NCBI GenBank assembly: GCA_018667855.1
Contig: JABIRL010000230.1
Span: forward strand, 1 to 45,302
DNA: 45,302 nt
DNA from: Rhodospirillaceae bacterium
Lineage (GTDB): Bacteria > Pseudomonadota > Alphaproteobacteria > GCA-2731375
Reading direction: 5' to 3'
A program made the position numbers and the translations under genes. Below the pieces are notes generated by a model that ran no database searches, was not told where the DNA came from, and saw nothing but the letters and a program-made list of their open reading frames with translations. Below are positions 39,709-45,302 of the stretch, piece after piece. Numbering within the stretch: position 1 is the first letter of the stretch; the number at the start of each line of letters is the position of its first letter.

Positions 39709-41424
39709 TTGGCAATCGCTGCTCCAAATCTGTCGGATTTCTACGACGTGATCGTGCTTGGCGCGGGTGCGGGCGGTATGGCGGCGGCCATTGTCGCCGC
39801 CAATGAAGGCTTGAAAACACTGGTTATCGAGAAAACCAATTACGTTGGCGGCACCACCGCCCTGTCGGGCGGCATGGTCTGGATACCGAACAATGCCCTG
39901 ATGGCCGCGAATGGTCATGCTGACTCGGAAGAAGACGCCCGGACATATCTTGATGCCACTGCCGGCCGCGAAAATCAGAGCGGCGGCGGCCCGGAATTGC
40001 GGAACATCTTCCTGGCCGAGGCGCCAAGGGCAATTGAATACCTGGACCGCAACAGCCACGTTCACCTGACTCCGTTGGAATTTTACCCGGACTATTACCC
40101 GGATGAGCCCGGCGCCACCTTGGGCGGGCGAGTGATGGAGCCCCTGGCCCTGGACGCACGGGAACTGGGCGACGGGTTCAAGTTGTTGCGTCCGCCGCTG
40201 CCCGAATTCACTTTGTTCGGCGGCATGATGGTGGCGCGCCCGGATATTGCGCATTTTCGCGGCATGTTTCGGTCCGCCAGATCGGCCATGCGGGTGGCAC
40301 GGCTGATATTGTCTTACATCATTGATCGCACCAGGTTCCATCGCGGCGCCAATCTGGTGTTGGGAAATGCCTTGGCTGGGCGGTTGCTGAAATCCCTGCT
40401 GGTGCTGGAGGTGCCAATCCTGCGCAATACCATCACTCACCGTCTGTTGGAAGAAAACGGCCGCATCGTGGGCGTCGAGATCACGGGTCCGGCCGGCCCT
40501 GCCACCATTTCAGCCAGCCGCGGCGTGATCCTGGCGTCGGGTGGCTTTTCCCACAACCGTGAACTGCGCGCCCGGTTGTTGCCGGGCGAGGCCGGCCAGC
40601 ATTCGGCGGCGGCGGAAGGTAACAGCGGGGACGGCATCAATCTGGCTCTGGCCGCGGGTGGAGAGGTGCCAGAGGAAAACGCCTCGAACGCATTTTGGGC
40701 GCCTCTTTCGCGCTTTAGCCGGGCGGATGGCAGTGCAGGCGTCTACCCCCATACTGTGACCGATCGGGGCAAGCCCGGCATGCTGGCGGTCAATCACGAC
40801 GGGCGGCGGTTCACCAACGAGTCCAATTCGTATCACGAGTTCGTCCAGGCCATGTTCCGGACCCATAATCAAAGCCCCTCTATTCCCTGTCATTTGATCT
40901 GTGACCGGCGGTCGCTGTGGCAATATGGCCTTGGCGCGGTCAAGCCGATGACCATGCGGCTGGCGCCCTATCTGCGCAGCGGATATCTAATCGCCGCGCC
41001 AAGCTTGTCGGAACTGGCGGAAAAAATCGGTGTAGCGCCCGACCAGATTGCCGAAACCGTGGCCGGCTACAGCGCCGACGCCCGGAGTGGCGAAGACACG
41101 GCCTTTGGCCGGGGCAGCAATGCCTACCACAAATATGTCGGCGACCCGGCGAACCAGCCCAATCCCTGTATGCGCCCGGTGGAGACGCCGCCCTTTTATG
41201 CGGTTACCCTGTATCCGGGAGATCTGGGCACGGCGGCAGGCGCCCGAACGGGGGGCAACGGCGAAGTGCTGAACAAGGAAGGCGCACCAATTCCCGGGCT
41301 GTATGCCTGCGGCAACGATATGAATTCGGTCATGGGCGGCAACTATCCCGGACCCGGCATCACATTGGGTCCGGCACTGGTATTCGGTTACCTGGCCGCG
41401 ATGCATCTGGTACGGGGCGATTAA
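39709..41424 (+). CDS. FAD-dependent oxidoreductase (KstD/flavocytochrome c family)
   Basis: A 571-residue flavoprotein of the FAD_binding_2 family, which includes 3-ketosteroid dehydrogenases, fumarate reductases and urocanate reductases. The N terminus has the dinucleotide fold VIVLGAGAGGMAAAIVAA with VIEK at the end of the second strand. It continues with the family motif GGTTALSGGMVWIPNN and ends with NYPGPGITLGPALVFGYLAA. The start is a TTG at 39709 served by AAGGAGG (39695-39701); a TTG at 39688 is less well placed. It probably introduces or removes a double bond next to a carbonyl. It heads the operon with the cupin and thiamine-diphosphate enzyme. Confidence 0.88.
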   Translation: MAIAAPNLSDFYDVIVLGAGAGGMAAAIVAANEGLKTLVIEKTNYVGGTTALSGGMVWIPNNALMAANGHADSEEDARTYLDATAGRENQSGGGPELRNIFLAEAPRAIEYLDRNSHVHLTPLEFYPDYYPDEPGATLGGRVMEPLALDARELGDGFKLLRPPLPEFTLFGGMMVARPDIAHFRGMFRSARSAMRVARLILSYIIDRTRFHRGANLVLGNALAGRLLKSLLVLEVPILRNTITHRLLEENGRIVGVEITGPAGPATISASRGVILASGGFSHNRELRARLLPGEAGQHSAAAEGNSGDGINLALAAGGEVPEENASNAFWAPLSRFSRADGSAGVYPHTVTDRGKPGMLAVNHDGRRFTNESNSYHEFVQAMFRTHNQSPSIPCHLICDRRSLWQYGLGAVKPMTMRLAPYLRSGYLIAAPSLSELAEKIGVAPDQIAETVAGYSADARSGEDTAFGRGSNAYHKYVGDPANQPNPCMRPVETPPFYAVTLYPGDLGTAAGARTGGNGEVLNKEGAPIPGLYACGNDMNSVMGGNYPGPGITLGPALVFGYLAAMHLVRGD

Positions 41425-41448
41425 AGACGACAATAACAGGAGGAAATA

Positions 41449-41820
41449 ATGAGCAACAAGATTTGCAAGTCCGGCATCCGTAATATCGCCGAGGTGCCCT
41501 GGCAGCAATTCCCGGACCATTTCGGCGGCGCTCTATCGAAGGCATTGGTCGGTCCGGGCGATACGGATATCAAGCTGATCGACTACCGGATCTCCAGCTA
41601 TCAGCCCATGGCCCATGTTGCCGCGCACACCCACAAGATCCAGGAGCAAATCTACCATGTGCTTGAGGGGGAGGGTTTGATGGAAATCGATGGCGAGAAA
41701 ACGGTCGTGCGCCGTCATGATGTGATCCATATACCGCCGGGCATCGAACATGCCATTGCCAATTCCGGTCTGGACGATTTGGTTTTCCTGGTAATCACCG
41801 CGCCTGCGTCGGATGATTGA
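41449..41820 (+). CDS. Small cupin protein
   Basis: A 123-residue single-domain cupin. The metal-binding motif 1 is HTHKIQEQIYHVLEGEG (two His and one Glu ligand) and motif 2 is IPPGIEHAIANSG (one His), so it should hold a metal ion. Family members are dioxygenases, isomerases, decarboxylases or simple sensors. AGGAGG is well placed before the ATG. It lies 24 bases after the flavoprotein gene and 33 before the next enzyme gene and probably acts on an intermediate of the same pathway. Confidence 0.85.
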   Translation: MSNKICKSGIRNIAEVPWQQFPDHFGGALSKALVGPGDTDIKLIDYRISSYQPMAHVAAHTHKIQEQIYHVLEGEGLMEIDGEKTVVRRHDVIHIPPGIEHAIANSGLDDLVFLVITAPASDD

Positions 41821-41853
41821 GTTAATTCGGCTGATATTTTGAGGAGTTAAGAC

Positions 41854-43623
41854 ATGAAGGGTGGCGCGTTGATCGCCCAGTTTCTGGTGCAGGAGAAAAT
41901 CCCCTACGTGTTCGGCATTTGCGGCCATGGCAATGTGGGTCTGCTGGATGAACTTTACGATGTCCGGGATCAGGTCAAACTGATCTCGCCCCGCCATGAG
42001 CAGACCGCCGCGCATATGGCTGATGCCTATTTCAGGATCAAGCATCAACCGGTTGCGACCCTGACGTCGTGCGGGCCTGGTTCCGCCAATATCGTCATGG
42101 GGATCGCCAATGCCCTGGCGGATTCCTCCGCCATTCTGGCCTTGACCGCGAACGTGCCCACGCAGCAATTCAACCGGGGACCGTTTCAGGAAATCAACCG
42201 CCATTTCGCGGCCGATTTTCCGTCCGTTCTGAAACCTGTCGTGAAGCGCAGCTTTCAGCCGAGCCGCGTGGACATGCTGCCTTTGGCTCTGCGCCAGGCC
42301 ATTGATCTGGCGGTGTCCGGTCGGCCCGGCCCGGTACAGGTGGACATACCCTTCAATGTTTTTCAGGAGGAGGCGGATGTGGAGCTGGAGCCATCGGCCC
42401 GCTTCAAGACCCGCAAGCGGCCTGGCGCCGATCCGGCGGATATCGAACAGGCCCTGGCCATGGTGGATGCAGCGGAACGCCCAGCCTTGTTCATTGGTCA
42501 CGGCGTCACCCTGGCCGAGGCTTCCGCCGAATTGACGGAGCTGGCGGAGCGTCTGAACATACCGGTGATCAGTTCTCCCAATGGCATGGGCTGCATTCCC
42601 ATGGCGCATCCGTTGTCGCTGGGTTTCATCGGTCGCAATGGCACGTTCCCGGCCAACCAGGCCGGCCGCCATACGGATTTGGTGATCGCCGTTGGTGCCC
42701 GTTTCGACGACCGCTCTTCTTCGTCGTGGATTCCCGGTTATTCCTGGAATTTTCCAGGCACGAAACTGATCCACGTGGACATCGATGTGGACGAGATCGG
42801 CCGCAATTATGTCCCCGACCTGGGCATCACGGCGGATGCCGGGAGTTTCTTGCGGCAAATGCTGGGCGGGGCGGAGGCGGCGGGTGGCGAAGTTCCTGCG
42901 CGCGCCGCGTGGCTGGCCGAGATCGAAGGTTGGCGTGAAGAATGGCAGCGATTTGTCGAGCCGAATTTCGAACTTCGCACCTCGCCGCTGCGGCCTGAAC
43001 AAGTGGTTGCTGATATTCGCGCCGTACTGCCGGACGATGCCATCATCTCGCTCGATTCAGGGGTTCATCATAACTGGTTCATGCAGTTCTGGGAGGCGCG
43101 GGCGCCGCAAACCATGTTGAACGCCTGGGGCTTTTCCGGCATGGGTTTTGGCGTTTCGGGCATCCTGGGCGCCAAGCTGGCCGCACCCGATCGACCCTGC
43201 GTCGCGATCTGCGGCGATGGCGGCTTTACCATGACGCCGCATGTTCTGTGCACGGCGGTGGAATACAACATTCCCTGTGTCTGGGTGGTCTGGAACAATT
43301 TCGCCTGGGGCGCTATTCGCGATATTCAATACGGCATGTTCGGCGGCCGGGAGATCGGCACCGCTTTCTATAGCGGCGACAACCAGGAACCTTATAATCC
43401 CGATTTCGCCGCCCTGGCGCGGGCCTGCGGCGTGCATGGCGTGACGGTTACGAAATCCGAAGACTTCAAGGGCGCCTTGGAAGAGGCTGTCGCCTCCGGC
43501 AAACCGGCCTTGATCGATGTTCATGTTGATGCCGAGGTGCGGCCGCCCGCGACCGGCACCTGGCAATTGCCGCCAACGCCATTCGGGGAACCGGCCTTTG
43601 GCGGCCCCGTGTTGATGGAATAG
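41854..43623 (+). CDS. Thiamine-diphosphate enzyme of the acetolactate synthase family
   Basis: A 589-residue ThDP-dependent enzyme. The N-terminal pyrimidine domain has the activating Glu in ISPRHEQTAAHMADAY. The central domain has the DLVIAVGARFDDRSS segment typical of the acetolactate synthase/glyoxylate carboligase/oxalyl-CoA decarboxylase group. The C-terminal domain has the ThDP signature GDGGFTMTPHVLCTAVEYN ending in WNN. It may carboligate, decarboxylate or hydrolyse a 2-oxo acid or diketone. Biosynthetic acetolactate synthase is unlikely because the gene sits in a catabolic cluster without a small regulatory subunit gene. A start preceded by GAGGAG is well supported. Confidence 0.88.
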   Translation: MKGGALIAQFLVQEKIPYVFGICGHGNVGLLDELYDVRDQVKLISPRHEQTAAHMADAYFRIKHQPVATLTSCGPGSANIVMGIANALADSSAILALTANVPTQQFNRGPFQEINRHFAADFPSVLKPVVKRSFQPSRVDMLPLALRQAIDLAVSGRPGPVQVDIPFNVFQEEADVELEPSARFKTRKRPGADPADIEQALAMVDAAERPALFIGHGVTLAEASAELTELAERLNIPVISSPNGMGCIPMAHPLSLGFIGRNGTFPANQAGRHTDLVIAVGARFDDRSSSSWIPGYSWNFPGTKLIHVDIDVDEIGRNYVPDLGITADAGSFLRQMLGGAEAAGGEVPARAAWLAEIEGWREEWQRFVEPNFELRTSPLRPEQVVADIRAVLPDDAIISLDSGVHHNWFMQFWEARAPQTMLNAWGFSGMGFGVSGILGAKLAAPDRPCVAICGDGGFTMTPHVLCTAVEYNIPCVWVVWNNFAWGAIRDIQYGMFGGREIGTAFYSGDNQEPYNPDFAALARACGVHGVTVTKSEDFKGALEEAVASGKPALIDVHVDAEVRPPATGTWQLPPTPFGEPAFGGPVLME

Positions 43624-43631
43624 GACTTAAC

Positions 43632-45302
43632 ATGACCAAGTTCGGTATCGGCCAACCCGTCAAACGATATGAGGATCCCCGCCTGTTAACAGGCAAGGGA
43701 CGGTTCATCAACGATGTCAACCTGGCCGGACAGGCCCAGGCGGTGGTTGTGCGTTCGCCCCATGCCCATGCGCGCATCGTTTCCATAGATACCTCGTCGG
43801 CCCGGGCCGCGCCGGGCGTGCTTGCTGTGTATACGGGCGAGGACGTCGCCACCGACGGCCTGGGCACCATGGCGCCGACGGTGCAGCGCAAGCGCCCGGA
43901 CGGCGGGCCCATGTTCGCCCGCTCCCACCCCGGCCTGGCGTTGGGCTGGGTCCGCTATGTCGGCGATCCCTTTGCCTTGGTGGTCGCCGAAACCTTGATG
44001 CAGGCGAAGGATGCCGCCGAGTTGATCGAGGTTTCTTATGACGATCTGCCATCGGTGACGGATACGGCCCAGGCGGCGCGGGGCGAGACGGCGGTCTGGG
44101 AGGAATGCCCCGACAATATCTCCAATGTTTTCGAGGCTGGAGATGCGGCCGCGACCGCGGCGGCATTCGCCAAAGCGACGCACGTTGTCACCAGGCGCTA
44201 TGTGATCAGTCGGGTCTATGCCCATTTCATGGAACCGCGTGGCGTCATCGGCAGCTATGACCCGGGCGACGAACGCTACACCTTGTATGCCGACGTGCAA
44301 TATCCCCATCGGGTGCGGAATGCCCTGGCTAACAGGATCTTCAAAATTCCGGAGAACAAGATCCGCGTGATCGCCGGCGATGTGGGCGGCGGCTTCGGCA
44401 CGAAGGGCTGGCAGTATCCCGAACATCGCCTGATGCTGTGGGCCGCGCGCAAGCTGGGCCGGCCGGTAAAATGGTCCTGCGAACGAAGCGAGGCGATACT
44501 GGCCGACGAACATGCCAGGGACAATATAAGCGAGGCTGAATTGGCCCTCGATGCGGACAACAGGATCCTCGGTCTGCGGGTCCGGACATTGGCCAATGTG
44601 GGGGCTTATGTGTCGTCCGATCGTAATCTGCTGGCGACCTTCACCAACGTTTCTACTTTGGTCGGGGTCTATGACATCCCTGCGGCGCATGTGCATGTCT
44701 CCTGCGTCATGTCGAACAGCAACGGCACGGCGCCCTATCGCGGTGCCGGCCGGCCGGAGGCGATCTATGTGATCGAGCGGCTATTGGATGATGCGGCCCG
44801 GGAACTGGGCATCGATTGTCTGGCGCTGCGCCGCCGCAATATCATTCCCGCCGATGCCATGCCCTACCGCAACGCCTTTGGCCGCACCTATGACTGCGGC
44901 CAGTTCGGTGAGAACATGGATCGGGTCTTGGGGCTGGCTGATCACGACGGTTTTGCAGCCCGCCAACAGGATGCGCGCGCACGGGGCAAATTGCGTGGGC
45001 TGGGGTTCGCCAATGCCATTGAGCGCGCCGCTTCGCCGGGCCTGGAGTTCGCCGAAATCCGTTTCAACCCCTCGGGGGGTGCGACAATCCTGATGGGCAG
45101 CAAGAACCAGGGCCAGGGGCACGAAACAATATTTCGCCAGATCGCGGCCGAACGTCTTGGCATTGATCCCAGCGATATTCAGTATATCGACGGCGATACG
45201 GACCGGGTCGCCTTCGGCATCGGCACCAACGGCTCCCGCTCCACCGTGATCGGCGGCTCCGCCTTGTGGCAGGCGGCAGGTAAGATCATCGAGAAGGGCA
45301 AA
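43632..45302 (+). CDS. Molybdenum hydroxylase large subunit (CoxL/XdhB-like), 5' part
   Basis: The frame opens at the ATG at 43632, eight bases after the previous stop, and stays open for 557 codons to the right edge. It is the molybdopterin-binding subunit of the xanthine dehydrogenase/aerobic CO dehydrogenase family. Visible are the N-terminal IGQPVKRYEDPRLLTGKGRF opening, GDVGGGFGTKG, the active-site loop PYRGAGRPEA and the cofactor contact KNQGQGHET. True CO dehydrogenase has AYxCSFR at the loop; the PYRGAGR form matches the form II group of unknown substrate. The FAD and iron-sulfur subunits are not in the window and may follow. It probably hydroxylates an organic substrate of this operon. 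Confidence 0.92.
   Translation, partial: MTKFGIGQPVKRYEDPRLLTGKGRFINDVNLAGQAQAVVVRSPHAHARIVSIDTSSARAAPGVLAVYTGEDVATDGLGTMAPTVQRKRPDGGPMFARSHPGLALGWVRYVGDPFALVVAETLMQAKDAAELIEVSYDDLPSVTDTAQAARGETAVWEECPDNISNVFEAGDAAATAAAFAKATHVVTRRYVISRVYAHFMEPRGVIGSYDPGDERYTLYADVQYPHRVRNALANRIFKIPENKIRVIAGDVGGGFGTKGWQYPEHRLMLWAARKLGRPVKWSCERSEAILADEHARDNISEAELALDADNRILGLRVRTLANVGAYVSSDRNLLATFTNVSTLVGVYDIPAAHVHVSCVMSNSNGTAPYRGAGRPEAIYVIERLLDDAARELGIDCLALRRRNIIPADAMPYRNAFGRTYDCGQFGENMDRVLGLADHDGFAARQQDARARGKLRGLGFANAIERAASPGLEFAEIRFNPSGGATILMGSKNQGQGHETIFRQIAAERLGIDPSDIQYIDGDTDRVAFGIGTNGSRSTVIGGSALWQAAGKIIEKGK

Noticed and set aside
41533-43002. Open frame of 489 codons on the minus strand opposite the cupin and ThDP genes
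   Set aside because: Spans two real genes and the gap between them, with no family features.
43686-44696. Open frame of 336 codons on the minus strand opposite the CoxL-like gene
   Set aside because: The plus-strand frame encodes all molybdenum-hydroxylase motifs and stays open to the window edge.

Overview
The window looks like chromosomal DNA of a GC-rich alphaproteobacterium, plausibly Rhodospirillales-like. The reasons are the housekeeping order dacC-holB-metG-tatD, a fbcFBC-type cytochrome bc1 operon with separate cytochrome b and c1 genes, and several intergenic sites that fit the alphaproteobacterial CtrA box (TTAA-N7-TTAAC/CCAT). The genus cannot be named from sequence alone. No rRNA, tRNA, insertion sequence, prophage or CRISPR array was seen.

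Region 1 (1-16 kb) is mostly core and transport functions: the 3' end of an acyl-CoA synthetase gene, a D,D-carboxypeptidase, the DNA polymerase III delta' subunit, MetG and TatD, then the bc1 complex on the minus strand (Rieske, cytochrome b, cytochrome c1). Next come TrmL, a small secreted protein, and a tightly overlapped trio (HAD phosphatase, PdxA-like dehydrogenase, 3-hydroxyisobutyrate-dehydrogenase-family enzyme). A ferric-iron ABC transporter follows (binding protein, fused permease, ATPase) with a possible Fur box upstream, then a hemerythrin-like protein.

Region 2 (16-19.7 kb) is one large minus-strand gene for an exported caspase-like protein of about 1164 residues. It carries three copies of an unrecognised domain, a peptidoglycan-binding module, a long Ala/Lys/Glu-rich helical stalk and a C-terminal caspase fold with a His/Cys dyad.

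Region 3 (19.8-39.5 kb) is the most interesting part: a complete-looking type IV pilus/type II secretion-like machine. It has a prepilin peptidase, major pilin, one assembly ATPase, platform protein, PilM-PilN fusion, PilO-PilP fusion, secretin and two unknown envelope proteins. A separate minus-strand operon carries four minor pilins and ends in a PilZ protein. Interleaved with these parts are signalling genes: a Ser/Thr kinase fused to an FGE-sulfatase-like domain, a membrane histidine kinase with a periplasmic CxxCH motif and a C-terminal FHA domain, a PP2C phosphatase and a single-domain response regulator. The kinase/phosphatase/FHA set recalls the threonine-phosphorylation switch of type VI secretion, here apparently attached to a pilus machine. 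No retraction ATPase (PilT) is present in the window. CtrA-like boxes lie before the pilin, the PilMN fusion and the secretin, with a weaker one before the minor pilins.

Region 4 (39.7-45.3 kb) is an apparent catabolic operon: an FAD-dependent flavocytochrome-c/KstD-type oxidoreductase, a cupin, a thiamine-diphosphate enzyme of the acetolactate-synthase family and the 5' part of a molybdenum hydroxylase large subunit that runs off the end of the window. Its substrate is not evident.
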